A stretch of 64,000 bases of DNA from Mugil cephalus (GCF_022458985.1 NC_061777.1:13481668-13545667); one strand, 5' to 3'; positions 12,201 to 24,500 are shown, counted from the first letter of the stretch. Made by a program: numbers and translations. The notes: a model not told the origin generated them from the letters alone.

Positions 12201-15200
12201 AACCTACTTGTTGGGGTACTTGCGGAAGATGTCCTTGATGACTACAATTGCCTCCTGCACCACATAATTGACCTTGGTCTGGATGAGGTCTAGCAGGGTG
12301 CTCACGCAGCGCTCTGCTGATTGCTAATGAATGAAGGAGAAGAAAAGAACATGGTCATGCTTTTCGGACTAAAAACGTTCATGTACAAATGCTTTCGCCG
12401 AAAATAAAACCGTTGGTGACGTAGGCTTCGAATGCAAACGTAAACAGGAACAAACTTCTTATGAGCACACAGCAGTGTCATTGCGACAGAGCCACCTTGT
12501 GTTTGAAACGGTGCCTTACCGAGGGCTTATAATCGCCCGCAGTGTTGTGATCTGATTCAGTCCAAGTACGAGTAAATATGAGCAATCACATGCACTCGGT
12601 GGAACTTACTGTTGACCTACACTGCGGACAAGGATTTAACCAACAAACCTCTACGTGACCCTCTTACATCATCTCCACCCACCTCTACTTTGATGGCACA
12701 GCGGCCAATGGCTCTGACCGCTTTGCGCACAAAGTCCACGTCCACCTCGGTAGCATACTCCTTCAACTCAGCCAGCACCTGCAGCGAAAGCACACACAGC
12801 TGAGTCACTCGGGTGATCTTGTTAACAGCGTCTTTGCTTTCGTAAGAGCATCCTCTAAGATACTGATGCATTATAGATGCGGGGGCGTTACCTGGGCAAT
12901 GTTGGCTTGGGATGCTAGGCGAATCATGATGTCCAGCTTCTCCAGTTTGACGTAGATCGGGTCGTTGTATTTGACAAAGAAAACCTTCATTTCGTGTTTC
13001 AAGATCTCCGGGCTAGAAAGCACATTGAAAAGGTTTGTAAGTGAGCAGAAAGCAACACTTGTTGTCCGCTTTTACAAAAGAATAAATAGTGGAAAACAGA
13101 CCCTCTACTAAGGCTTACCGTCTCTGGACAATGAGGTTGATGTTTCTAAGTGCCACATACTGCAACTCGGGCTCAGCAGAGAGCAGAGTGACCAGAGGAG
13201 GGGCAAGCTTCTTCAGCAGGGTGCCATAGTAGTCCAAGTCTTTGGGCAGCATCTCCATGAACTTCATTAAAACTTTAACTGCTGACAACACCACTGCAGA
13301 GTTGGCATGGGAAAGTCTTGGAGTGACACGCTCACAGATGCTAGGGGTCAGGGATGACATTGGAGGAGAAAGAGAGGGAGAGGGAGGGAGGGGGAGGCAA
13401 AAACAACACACAAAAAAAAAAACAGAGTCAATGGGGAATATGAATGAGTGACATGTGGGAGGGGAAAATGTTGCAGTGGCGCTTTCTCTTACCTTTGGGA
13501 CTCGCGGTCATCACGAGGTGTGTAATTTGCAAGACAGTCAAGAATGAATATCTGCCCCCACTCTGTACACTCATTAAGAGCTGTCAGCAACTTGTTTATG
13601 GTCTGAGGGTTCAGGTCCAGGAGATTACTGTTGGGATGAGACTCTGCTATCTCAGACAGCGCTGCCACTGCATTTGCTACAACCTGAAATTGAAGACAGG
13701 AATACATGTAAAATGGTCAAAAATAACAGTGGACAGTCAGTATTAAGATACAAAAGAGAAGCCATAGTAATATAACCCGGACGTCATGTTAAACATTTGT
13801 GTGGCATACAAGGTCTTATCAGTAAAGACAGTTAGGGAGTGGGTCGTACCATGGGGTTGGAGTCAGAGATGAGATCTTTGAGGGTGTCCAGGAAACCCTG
13901 GTCCTCCACCAACTGGGCGTTGATGTCATGGAGCTTTGCTACACACACTGCGGCTGTCTTCCTCACATAGGGGTCTTCGTCCTTGAGACATTTCCTCAGC
14001 GGTTCACAGAGGTACTCCGTGATCTTGTCCACACGAATGCAGCCCATTGTGCGAACGGCGAGGGCGCGAATGAGAGGGTTGGGGTCTTCACAGTCCTGGA
14101 TGGATGTCACAGATGATTGATTTAATTTATTTCTACATTATTTGTTGGACAGAGACTTATATATGTTACTAAGAGTTGGTCCCAACATTAAGGGACTGTG
14201 TAGGGGCTTTAATAGCTCTTCACCAAAGATGTCATATGCAGAGGTTACTTGACCTGAAAAACTATGAATTGGTGGTTTCATACAAGTTTTACACATTAAT
14301 AACTGAGATTCACCTTCACAAATGTGTTAACAGCCATAATAGCCATGTCTGGCTGACTTTTGGCGTAATTCATCAGGTAGAGGTAGACCAGCTTTTTCAG
14401 CTCCAGGTTGTCCGTCTGCATGCAGTTCACAACATCTGGAAACAGAGCGCTGTGGAAGGGACACGTTTTTATGTGACTACAGCCTCAAAGGAGAATTCGA
14501 TGCATGTGAGTCCCATCTACGTGTTTGTGATATTACTTTAAGTGGCTCACCTGACATCCTTGCCCACTGTCATAGATGCAATGACTTTCTTTACGGCCTC
14601 CTTCTTCTTCTCCTTCTTATCACTGTTCAGCTCTGCCTTGAGCTCAAAGATCTCCCCTGCACACAGAAAGGGAATCATTAAGTATGTAATACATTTGGTA
14701 TATAGGGATTAAGAGAGTTGTATTGAGCAGCAGTAGCACATCACAATGTGCATACTGGATAATAATATACAGATGAGAAGACCTCTTGTTTTGATGTATT
14801 ACATCAACACACTAACCTGAATTATCCAAAGCTAAAATAAATGATGGTAGTATTTTGCATTTCAGTAGCTAAAACTAATTCATAAAACTGCCCTGTAATA
14901 AATCTTCTCTTCATTATCACATTCACTTTTAGATGAAATACTACTACAGCAGTGGTGATGTTGAATCTGTTATGCTAACAGGCATTTGTAATAGTTTGTC
15001 CATTGCATTTATATCAATAAAGATAACTCCTCTAATCCTGAACATTATCACAGTAATTAATGAACAGTAATATCATAAACTGATCTAAACCACAACAACC
15101 AGCCACTCCAGTGGGTGAGCAAAGGGCAAACCACTGATCCCTGAGATAGCGAAGATGTCAATCACTTTGAATCGTTCGAGCCTGAAAGACGCATACGTTT

Positions 15201-16126
15201 AAAGCCCATTTTACATTTAAATTCATTCTCTAAGAATAGCTTTGAATATGTTGTGTTTTCTTAGATGTGAAACCTGAACTGTGAGCGAAGGTACTGACTA
15301 AAGCATCATGTTCTCATGGGAAACTCGCTGAGAGGGGTTTATTTTGTGTTTGTTTACCCATTTGTGTTTCTTTGCACAAAACCTCCTTCGGTTTTCATAT
15401 AAGCACAGTGTTACATTAGTGTGTATTTAAACACAGTAAAACAGTGAATCCCTCACAATCTCCTTCAAGATGTTACTGACAGACTGTACACAAAATCACC
15501 ACACAGATCCACAGAAAAGGCCAATACAGAAACACACCCGTTACTGTGTCTAAGATAATCCTTATCAAATATAGCAAGTCTGCGCAACTAACACTCATAA
15601 TCATCCGTTTGCGTTTTCTAAGGTTTGTACGTGGGAGCTTCTAAGCGTTCCCAGAACAACAGGGACATGCGAGAGGAATATGGGAAGCTAAAACAGTTAT
15701 ATCTGTGACAGCCAAACCTCAATCTGATTTACAATAACCAGAGCTGTTGTTCTCGGCAACAACAGTGAAATAAAGAAGTGAGAAACCATCTTGTGATTTT
15801 AAGGCTCCATCTGTCACAACCTAAACAAGAATATTAAATCATTTCTTTGAGACTTTCAAGATTTTAAATTGAGTAGGCGCCTCTGGCTATGCAGACTGGG
15901 AACATTTACACTTTTTAGGATCAATAAAAAAGGAATTAAGTTAAGTACCAAGCAAGTAACCTGGGGGAGATAATAATTCAACACCACCCTGCTAACACTG
16001 CCACGAAATCGAGAGAGAACTTGGCAGAGACAGAGGATTGAATAGAAGATTAACATTAACTTGCATTAACAGACAGTAAAATATCAGACCTTTCTTGGTA
16101 GTGGTGAAGTACTTTGAGTCCGTCAT
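1..16126 (-). CDS. ap1b1: AP-1 complex subunit beta-1 (21 exons, C-terminus off the left edge)
   Basis: Large beta subunit of the AP-1 clathrin adaptor, which sorts cargo between trans-Golgi and endosomes. Coding exons in transcript order: 16090-16126, 14551-14656, 14314-14449, 13850-14095, 13493-13683, 13119-13340, 12892-13012, 12683-12778, 12208-12323, 11212-11377, 10466-10564, 9240-9499, 7569-7776, 7361-7381, 6566-6595, 6330-6470, 6075-6220, 5855-5984, 2183-2267, 745-831, 1-128. All joins keep frame, giving 924 codons. The protein starts [19 protein letters not shown], as expected for beta-adaptins. It ends at the window edge in [11 protein letters not shown], so about 25-35 residues are missing. 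AP1B1 was preferred over the close paralogue AP2B1 because of the ear segment [14 protein letters not shown] and because its neighbours match human 22q12. Start context is CAAGATGAC. All introns are GT-AG. Confidence 0.95.
832..2182 (-). other. ap1b1 intron in the ear domain
   Basis: No coding sequence is seen. It contains the L2-like tail at 1585-1711 and AT-rich sequence. Confidence 0.6.
1585..1711 (+). repeat. Degenerate L2-like LINE/SINE 3' tail
   Basis: The segment runs from a 'tcctgaccaaggttgttttt' block to 'acaaataaaattgaactgaa'. This is the arrangement of the common teleost L2-type 3' end, which finishes in repeated AATAAAATTGAA units. It lies in the ap1b1 intron 832-2182. Family assignment is from memory. 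Confidence 0.45.
2290..2319. repeat. Homopolymer G(30) tract
   Basis: Thirty consecutive G on the plus strand. In the ap1b1 transcript this is a C(30) run ending about 22 nt upstream of the acceptor of exon 2183-2267. Confidence 0.9.
2320..5854 (-). other. Large ap1b1 intron without genes
   Basis: About 3.5 kb of AT-rich intron between ear exons. Apart from A-runs near 4508 and 5192 and the Tc1-end MITE at 5380-5455, I see nothing coding on either strand. Confidence 0.6.
5380..5455. mobile_element. Short Tc1-derived MITE (paired terminal inverted repeats)
   Basis: The left part, 'acactaccagtcaaaagtct', is matched in inverse orientation by 'gtccaaacttttgactg' on the right. Between them are about 35 bases containing 'ctgaatgagaatgtgtgtcc'. 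This is the terminal motif of teleost Tc1-like elements with almost all internal sequence lost. It lies in the intron 2268-5854 of ap1b1. Confidence 0.65.
6330..7776 (-). CDS. ap1b1: ap1b1 hinge exons, including two micro-exons and the clathrin box
   Basis: The flexible hinge recruits clathrin. Exon 7569-7776 (residues 599-668) carries the clathrin-box sequence LLNLDL at about residues 632-637, inside [13 protein letters not shown]. Two tiny exons follow. 7361-7381 (21 nt) encodes MGDESEP. 6566-6595 (30 nt) encodes [10 protein letters not shown]. Both are multiples of three with acceptor and donor dinucleotides in place, so each could be skipped without a frameshift. Exon 6330-6470 encodes the Gly/Pro/Ala-rich linker ending YSPPKA. 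The micro-exon peptides resemble pieces of mammalian beta-adaptin hinges as I remember them. Inclusion pattern cannot be seen from DNA. Confidence 0.82.
6963..6989. repeat. Homopolymer G(27) tract
   Basis: Twenty-seven consecutive G on the plus strand, in the ap1b1 hinge intron, 43 nt downstream (in transcript sense) of the candidate exon at 7033-7119. Confidence 0.9.
7033..7119 (-). CDS. Candidate extra 87-nt cassette exon in the ap1b1 hinge
   Basis: Between the two micro-exons the minus strand has a CAATCAG acceptor, an 87-nt open stretch and a GT at 7031-7032 (GTCGGT, a weak donor). It keeps frame with its neighbours (phase 0, 29 codons). It would encode a Pro/Ser/Thr-rich peptide containing [18 protein letters not shown], a composition that suits an adaptor hinge. 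I do not recognise this peptide from known beta-adaptins, so it is a prediction. Confidence 0.3.
7777..9239 (-). other. ap1b1 intron between trunk and hinge exons
   Basis: No coding sequence is seen. The only recognisable item is a SINE/LINE tail at 8725-8800. Confidence 0.6.
8725..8800 (+). repeat. Teleost SINE/LINE 3' tail fragment
   Basis: It contains 'ggctgggataggctccagca', then 'acccacgcgaccctagcgag', 'gataagcggtag' and a (GATGA)-like end followed by T8. This is a very common teleost retroposon tail, which marks insertion in plus orientation. No body of the element is visible upstream. Confidence 0.6.
9240..16126 (-). CDS. ap1b1: ap1b1 N-terminal HEAT-repeat trunk exons
   Basis: Twelve exons encode residues 1 to about 598, the alpha-solenoid trunk that packs into the AP-1 core. 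Characteristic stretches are [19 protein letters not shown] (13850-14095), [18 protein letters not shown] (13493-13683), [18 protein letters not shown] (13119-13340), [20 protein letters not shown] (12892-13012) and [18 protein letters not shown] (11212-11377). These are near-invariant in vertebrate beta-adaptins. Introns here are mostly short. The intron before exon 13119-13340 ends in a long pyrimidine-rich stretch, seen on the plus strand as the purine-rich run at about 13360-13400. Confidence 0.95.
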
Positions 16127-18150
16127 CTTGGATCCAAATTGTCGATTCTCCTGCAAAAGATTAGAGGGGATGAGAAAGTTGACTGTGAAACCCTTCCCTT
16201 TTCCTGCAAGTGGAAACTTGGACATCAGGAAGGATTAGAAGTGCAAGCGCAGGAATATAAAAGGAATTCCTGTCTTCTCCCAAACAAATGACTGCAAGCA
16301 TCTTGAAAAGAAAACAATGGGTTTTGCTGAACTAAACAATAGAATCTCCCCTTTGAAAATAAATCGTCTCAGTCAGCACAAGTGAGGCAGTATGTCCTTA
16401 AGCCAAGTTTAAATGTTTTTTGCCGTACGCAGATTTCCTTTTCCTGATAAAAACTTCACCAAGCACCCCTGCAAAATTCAGTTTATACAATAAAACTACT
16501 TGCATTTATAGTTGTATTGTTTTAAGATGAAGGGGGATTGCTCAGCATGTACAAAGCACAAACATTGGGATTAAACAGTAAAACAGGTACTACTACAAAA
16601 TTACTAGAGGCGAGACATGGCGGCCACAGTAAGGTCACTGGTTGGGATCACCTCTATGTCCACGGCCGAGAAACTTAACCCCACACCTCACTACTCTGTG
16701 CGTACAAATTAATCAGGAAAATAAAGACAACAAATCCATTTTATTGTGTACTATATACATGGCCAATAAACCTGATTTGGTTAGACATAACTTAGCGTTG
16801 CACTAACCATACGTTAAAAGTCACATGCAGATTATGACGCCATCTTGAATTACAGTCAATACAGATCAGTTCAATCACATTGTGCCATAGACATGAAATA
16901 AATATGTCATGGTCCTTTATAGCATACATTTTCATGCACAATAACTTGTATTTATCCATCTGAATATAACAATAAAGCATATATTACCTGACTTTTTTAT
17001 GAACTAAATTTGTTTTGTTTTTTTGGCAGGTAGAGGCTGAAGTGTGTTTATATGGTATATTAATCGAATGATGGACACATTAACTTAAACCTAATAAATA
17101 GTTATTTATAACTTCCAGGATAAAAACATAAGTGATTACTGCGCTGCTACTTCACCTGGCAACGAGAAATACTATTTTCTGATTGGCTGGTAGCCCGCCG
17201 ACTCCAGCAGAGCTTTCTGTCTTCACCTCATCCATTCATAGATTACTTATCTCCATTATATACAGTTTATGTTGCTAATATGTAGCGAGTTTGATAATTT
17301 CTCCGCATTAAAAATGTCATGTGTGGCATGTGAGCTTGTGAACTTGTTAAAATGTGTGCGCCTCACTCTCAATCCGGTACACTTTGAGAGACCTACATTT
17401 ATTTATTTAACGAGTCTAAGTCAGTGACCGAGGCCCTAATAGTTACTACTGTTAGTTTACGTCTGCAATAACCCACGTCAACAAACTAGGGAAAGATCTG
17501 AGTGTCCGGGGCTAACTAGCCACAAGCTAACCAAACACGACGAGTTCACACAGCTGACGACAACACGCAGCTAACATGCCAAACTGACAACGAGCTAACC
17601 CTGTGCTCTTAACTCATTTGCACACTAACAATGTTCGTAGTTAGCACGAACTGGCTCGAATTTATTTATTTAGGCAATTTAGCCGCAAAGTAGAGGAAAG
17701 GTCCGCTAGCTGGCTGGCTAGCGGCAGGCTAAAATGACGTTAGCATAGCAGGCTCCGGAGTGGACAGCTGGCAGCTTAAACGTGATGTAAACGTCAAATA
17801 AAGACGAGTTAGAGTAAACAGTTGCGCGGTTATCGCTGCGGTTCAGTCCGTTACTCACGCATAACTGATTGGCCCATTCCTGCATGTTTGCAGTAGTTTC
17901 GGTAGATGAATGAACCGGGAGCTAATTGCTAGTAAATGGTGCCGTGTTCCTGCCACTTCTACTCCGGCTAGCGAAGCTGAGACATGACCTTCTGAGTAGG
18001 GGCTTATAGGGAAGCCTACGCCGGGATAGTTAAGCTTTTAATCTAGCGGCCTAATTCAGACCTTACCCAACGAATTAGCGTACCTTCTGGAGTTAAAATT
18101 AAACCCGCCGCCCAATGAATTAAGGGAGAAAATCTCCACAGACATCTTAC
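14657..18150 (-). other. Introns around the first coding exon of ap1b1
   Basis: 14657-16089 and 16151-18150 are AT-rich introns on either side of exon 16090-16150. No coding region or RNA gene is recognised. 17440-17760 is richer in GC and CpG and may belong to the promoter. Confidence 0.5.
16127..16150 (-). other. ap1b1: ap1b1 5'UTR part of the first coding exon
   Basis: On the minus strand a CAG acceptor at 16151-16153 precedes 24 untranslated bases and then the start ATG at 16124-16126. The exon is therefore a second exon, and a non-coding first exon must lie upstream (higher coordinates). Its donor is AAAG followed by GTCTGA, a non-standard +3/+4 but with G at +5. Confidence 0.6.
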
Positions 18151-18240
18151 CGTGACAGGCGTAGTAGCAGTAGGAACAGTGATGGCCTTCGTCCACTCCC
18201 ACTTGATTTACTTCCGTCTTTCCATAAAATAACAACAGGC
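17860..18240 (-). promoter_or_regulatory. ap1b1: Probable ap1b1 promoter and non-coding first exon
   Basis: Two good minus-strand donors occur here. CACG|GTAAGATG has its exon edge at 18151. ATGC|GTGAGTAA has its exon edge near 17859. Either could end a non-coding first exon that splices to 16150. An inverted CCAAT box (ctgattgg) is at about 17866, and an ETS-type site (acttccg) is near 18211. Which first exon is used cannot be decided from sequence alone. Confidence 0.4.
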
Positions 18241-21200
18241 AGCGTCATCTTTCATTCACAGAGGAGTGATCATCTAGTAATTGAACACCTCTATCAAAAA
18301 TACGCTCTTCGTACTTTATACTGTTTTGATGTCTGCATAACACCCGATGTTAAAAAGTTATTAAAAACTACAGGTACAGAAAGTAATTATGCAAATGCTG
18401 TGTTAGTGTATAAACGTTTTATTTGATAGCTAATGCAGTATAAACCCTGCAAATATCAAACTTGGCGGTGTTTTTCATATTTGGTCCATGCCTTGTCTAT
18501 CAATTTCTGCTGAGCTCAAATTACACATGTTTATGTTTAGTTATGCATTTAATAGGGTTGGACCAAAACATTAGTATACTCTGAGTTTCTCAAAAGCAGT
18601 TTCAACAAATAATATAAACTAGAAATATATATATATTTTTAATGTAGCACTTTTCATGAGTCATTACCAAAGTGAACTAGCTAAATGTAGGTCAGACTGC
18701 AACCTTAAAACAAAGATTTAAAACAAAAATCTGCGTAAAAGTTCATTGGATTTACTGACAGTTTGGATGGTTACAGTATTTTACATTTTATGCAACAAAG
18801 ACATTTTCTTTCAAGTACAAAATCATAGTAAATCACATTTTGGCTTTTTCTGCGACAAGCAAATCCATACATGGCTCTGTACACCGCTGCGAGCGCAAGA
18901 AAATCTGATGAGAGCTAACCCACGAACTTCAGAAGAAAAATATTTATTACAAGAACAACTTGACAGCATTTCTTTTACTTCAAAAAGAGTGAAATGTTGC
19001 AGTATTGCTATGTCATACACACAAAATCCACAATAAGCAAACTGTACATTTAAAAGAAGTTTTAGTGAAAAGGACATAAGCAAATGAAAAATTTGTCTAA
19101 TCACAATCATTCAGATTTTGCTGATTGGGGAAAAGAAAAGAGAGATAATTTTATTAAAATGTTGTGCAGGACAAAGAGCAAAATATGTTCAGGACAATCA
19201 TATTTTTTAAAACTTGATGACCAATGTGCTTTTATGAAGCCGTCCATGAAGCTGACAGATGAACTCCAGTTAATCAAATACAGATATTTTCAAACAAGGT
19301 CAAAACAAATTAAAATTAGAATGATTAAAATAAATGTTATAATCTGTTTATACACAGGAAACTGATAACCAGTTACACATTCAATCCATGTAGCTCAAAC
19401 AGCATTAAAATCAGTTCACCATATTTGCAAATGTTGTGAAATGGCCCAGATATGTTTACATTAGTTTACCATTCCAGTCTGTGGCAACATTTCTAATTGT
19501 GCTCCACTTCATTTAGATTTATCACTTATACCTGGGACACTTGAGCCTGTGGAGATTTGATTTTATAAATAAATAAATTAGACCAACATCACTCCCCTCT
19601 TTACTCCAACTCTGTACATATTTACATACAGTAAAGTATGTACACAACGATATACACACTCTTTCATTTCAGCCCATTCACTGTAGTGTCTGCAGAAATA
19701 AACTTAAATTATTATTATTATTTTGTATTTTCCAGTGAGAAATATTAATAAAAACAAATGTCAATTTTCTTCCCTCATAGCAAAATGTTTTGGGTTTTCT
19801 GCAGGTCACTAACGCCACAAACTTTTCAACTTTCAAATATATTTTACAAAGTCCACACCTGTTAAATACCAGACAGAGTCCTATGAGCTCTGTAGCTGGA
19901 GTCTGGCCTCTCATACTGATAACAACTCTGCAAGGGCTTCACAAGGAAACCTTAATATCCAGTTACGGTATCCATTATTCATGCACTTTTGCACACATAC
20001 AGACTCTCAAGTTAAAGCCCGTCCTCATCCATCCAATTTCGACATATCATAACATTGCAATTAGCTGTACTGATTCAAATCAGCACCGGGGCTTTTAATT
20101 CCGGACATATGGAAGAAAGGGAAACGTGCCAAAAAATATATGGTTTTTTTTGTTTGTTTGTTTTTTTGTTTTTTTACTGTGAATAAAACATGGCTTTCTT
20201 TTGCCACTAGATGTCACCACCAGATTGTTCCATTCAAATTAACCACTTTATCTGCCTTCTGGTATTTCTGGGATTCATAAGCAATAAATTATATATCTTT
20301 GTTGTGAATTGTCCATTTATATCAATAATAATCCATAATTTAAATTGGCAATATTGGCAAACTGTCCAATTACTATTAACATAAACAGCTGATGGAAATG
20401 TAGTGTTACTAAATAAATCTTAGTGACGTTAAGCAAAACATTCAAAAACTAACATGTAAATACATTTTTAAGGCAAAGGGAATCGTCAAGGCATTTCAAA
20501 CACCAATATTGCATAGCTAAGGCAGCACAGAACTTATTATTACAGTGAAAATGTACATTAAAGTGTATTTTCCATGTCCTCATATATACAAAATGCCCAC
20601 ATCTCTCAGTGAGCGCATTAACGTGTATTTACACATTCATTCTCCAAAGCGTGGGGCTTCCGCGCATGTATAATTAGCGTCGTATTCCAGAGTACAGTTT
20701 GGTCGGAGGAAGAGTTCTTAACATTTCTATTTCAGTGACGATGACACAAAGAAATATAACCTTCACCGCTCCTCTTTGTTTTGTTTTTTACACTTAAAAG
20801 TAGAAGGGTAAATTACTGCATTAAAAATAATCATGAATAACACATTAAGCATTTAAAACAATAAAATATTATCTATCTGAACTACATCAACTGTCTGTGA
20901 AAAGTAGACATTAACCACATCGGACAACTGTACAGAAATTTGTAGTGTGTGTCATATCCATAAAGTCAGGCAACTAATGGGTGTAACTTTGTCTATGTTA
21001 CCTATTAGTGTATTGTAAATGAGAGTATACTCAGTGATAAATGAAGACCACTAATGTGGAGAGACTGTCACAGTCTTCATACCAGTACTTAGACTATCGA
21101 AGGCAAGCAGAGAAACTATGGCAAACCACAAGAGGGAGCCAATCCATCTCACTAAAGGTTTAGTGTTTACAATGTAGAGTTGCAGCTATAAATCCCTGGC

Positions 21201-21565
21201 ACTTTACCATGCCCCTTAGTGGGGCACATGGCAGCACATATGCTATCTCTCTATCTCTGTTTATCAACTGTGAGAATTTCTTGTCTCTTAAATAAAAAAA
21301 CACCTTTATGATTGGCATAAGCGTCCCCATGCACACGTTAAAATTACAGTAACAATAAAAGACCATTCCTTTGGTAACAATAAATAATTTGGCTTGAGTG
21401 CAAAAAAAAGCAATGTGAACCCCTTGCAGTAATTAAGGGGTGAAACTAAAAGGAAAAGAAAGAGTGTTTGACATGCAATAAAATCCATCTATAGCCCCGT
21501 CTTTAAGTCCTTTTTTTTTTTTACACAGTAGTTAAAGTTCATGACAATACACCATAACTTTTGTG
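18240..21565 (-). other. Gene-free interval, probably mostly the gas2l1 3'UTR
   Basis: Only short, AT-rich open frames occur and none resembles a known protein. Minus-strand AATAAA signals (TTTATT on the plus strand) occur near 18419, 18943 and 19150, so a 3'UTR of about 2.4-3.1 kb is possible. In human this position holds RASL10A, and no Ras-like coding sequence is visible here. Confidence 0.5.
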
Positions 21566-24500
21566 CTACATCCAAGCTTCAGTGTCCAGGCTGTTTGACT
21601 GTCCAGCATAGGAGCAATCTTTGTTGCCCATGGCTGGAGAACGGGGCTGAGGATGGATCATATCCGCGAAAGCCTGGTGCAGGCTCTTGCACGTGGCTGG
21701 ACGGCCAGGACGATGGGAGCTGGGGGACAGCGGCGGGGTGTGGCAGGGGGAGAGTGGGTTGTGAGCCTGCAGATCTCTGTAGCTGACAGGGGTCGGGATA
21801 CGTGACGGGCTGTTTTCTGGCCTGTTGTCGGTGCGAGGCCTGAACCTGGCTCCCGGTTTGTGCTTAGGGATCGAGTTTACCTTGTTTGCCTTCTTTTGCA
21901 CTTTTTTAGTCTGCAGCACTTCTCCGCCTGTGTTCCCGTTAGTGATGGGTGAAGATGGCTGGGGGGACTCGGAGCGGGATTCGCTCAAGCTGAAGCACAT
22001 GGAAGAGTTTTCACTTGAAGAATCCTGGAAAGAGCAGTCCTCTGAAGGGGGAAGGGCGACAGGTGATGGACAAGCCTCTGGAGGCGGGAGGTCGTCACTC
22101 CCGTCGCCATTTTCTAGGTCATAAGGTAGGTTTGGCTGATGATTTTCCAGAGGAACATCTCCTTCTCCTTCAGGCCGTGTGCCCCAGCCAAGCTGACCCC
22201 GCAGACCTGTGAGCTCCCCTGTTGGAGGACAACCTCCAAGGTCCCCATTCATATTCCTACAGTGGAAAGCAGATTGAGAGGGAATCTGATTCATCAACTC
22301 GCCTGAATCTGTGTCTACAAGACCAGGCAGGGAAGATGGAATTTCCCTCTCCTCCATGCAGCTAGAGATGGCTGGGAGCTTCTTGAGACCCCCTCCACGC
22401 TCCCCCCAGTGTTCAGTGTCCCCATGGCCTATGTGTCCTCCAAAGTTGTGTCCGTAAATTAAGTTTAAGGAGTTCTCCATTGGGAAGTGACGGGGGTTGT
22501 TTCTCTTGGATTCCCTGAGGTCAGGCAGAGTTCCTATTTTTGCCCCCACATTCAAGGAGGAGGTGGAGGAGTTAGAAGAGGAATAGGCAGAGTCAGTGAC
22601 ATTAGGATCAGTGAGCGCTGGCACTAAGTGGGTCCCAGGCCCCCTGATGTTTGGTCCTCCTGGAGGTTTGATGGACCCTCCTCTGGACTGCTGTGTATTG
22701 GCCAGAAACTCAGCCTCAAAACTGCGATACAGGTCCTGCTCCTTCTGGGGGTCTAATGTCGGCAGCATTTGGAAGTCAATACCCAAACCTTCCTCCTCGC
22801 ACTCCTGGTGCTCCAGGCCAGACCAGTTTCTAGGGTGGCCTCGGCCAGCAGAGCGAGGAGCTTGTGGAATCCGAGGAGAGCGGGCGACGTGATGATGATG
22901 CGTGTTGCGAGGAGTTGAGTGTGGGGAGCGTCGCCCTCCGGAGGAGACAGGCGGCAGAAGTCTGCCTTTTCCTATGGAGGGAGATCGAGGAGCAGGAGGT
23001 CTGGGAGTAGTTATAGTCTTTTTGCTGGGGCTGCTGTTAGTGCTCTGGACTCCTTTAACGGGCGAGTTAGAACATGAGGATGACTGTCTCTTGGCGAATC
23101 CACCACCCACTCTGGGAGAGGATGGAGGCACTTGTTTTGCCCGAATGTCCTCTCGCCTGTCTGTAGGTGGGGGCTGAGGGTCTCTGCAGGAAAGTGCGGG
23201 TCCGGGGCTGGCATCGCTGGACCGAGTACGACTAGATAATTTACTCTGGCTGTGGGAACGTCCAGCGTGGAGCCTCCTTGGGCCCTCGGTTCCAAGAGAG
23301 CGGCCCCTCTCTGTGCGAGGCGGTCGCGTACCTTCGGAGGATCCCTGCGGTGGGTTGGGTTTGAGTATTGGAGCAAGTCCAGAACGTTCCCGTGATTGGC
23401 TGCGTGCACGAGGCAGCGAGGGACGCAGGGACGGGCTCTGACTTCCAGCTCCTGGCCTCTCAATCATATGCTTCCCCTCCTTGCGATTGACGAGCAGCAC
23501 GACCTCGTCACCGGAGCGCCGCGAAGCGCCACCAAGCCGTCCCCCACCTCCTCCTCCTTTAGAGGAGGCTGTAGAAGAGTCACTGTCTCCAGACAGACGT
23601 CTTGTCACTGGTAATATTCCCTCCTTATTCCTACAATGTAAGGAGGACAGGGAGTAAATTATACTTATACCACATACTTAAAAGAGGTAGTTCAGGACTT
23701 ATGTCATCATCTTCATATCATGTCGTACAGTATATTCAATGTTGAGGCTTTTTGAGCATCTCCAACCTGCCACTACTGCACACAGACAGTGTTTCTGACC
23801 GAAGGCTGTTTCTTGGAACAGTGGTCAGTGACAACGAGGGGATTATAGGGAAGACGAGAACAAGGGGGAGCAGGATTAGAAGTCTCGTAGGTTTTCTAGT
23901 CCAACACACACCACCGCCCTTTCTCAACCAGACAGCTCCACTGTCACGCACCAGTAGGACCATTAGTTTTAACAGTAATCTGCTCATAGTCCATTTTAGA
24001 ACAACCCAGGAAAGATATGATTTCTCCCATATGCTGCATATATTTCATATCTAGGTATTTTTTAACTAATAATGATGGAGTGTACAAGCTAGACTTACCC
24101 ATAGGTTTACATACAAGTATGTGCAATAAATTTTTAACTACAGCCTTTTAAAGAATCCGTTTAATAATCTGTGTCTACACTCATTTTGGACATAACAGCA
24201 CACTGCAGTCCATTGTTAAATTGTGGTTATGGAGACACATCTTTGCTTTGGTTACATTCTGTGCCCTTAATTTGTATTTTATCACACTGAACTTCTGTGG
24301 TTATCTTTGGAAATTAGATTAGTACATATTCAAACTCAGCCTATGCATACAAGGAGCCCACCTGTTGACCTACTTCCCTAGTTAGCTGTGAACAGTTGTC
24401 TGGGGATAGTTGTTGGATTAGTCTTTATCTAGTCTGGCACACTTGAAAGGGGATGACCCACCCACACGAGGTTAATTTGAAGTAGCTTTTGCTTTGACGT

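Noticed and set aside
1..16126. Identification as ap2b1 rather than ap1b1
   Set aside because: The two are very similar, but the ear segment [14 protein letters not shown] and the gas2l1-ewsr1 neighbourhood favour ap1b1.
16600..16700. Possible tRNA-derived SINE head
   Set aside because: Only weak resemblance to A/B-box promoter sequence, with no recognisable body or tail.
18240..21565. Search for rasl10a between ap1b1 and gas2l1
   Set aside because: No frame on either strand shows a Ras-type P-loop or other GTPase motif. All frames are short and AT-rich.
21825..23177. Several plus-strand frames over the last gas2l1 exon
   Set aside because: Shadows of a GC-rich, low-complexity coding exon on the other strand.
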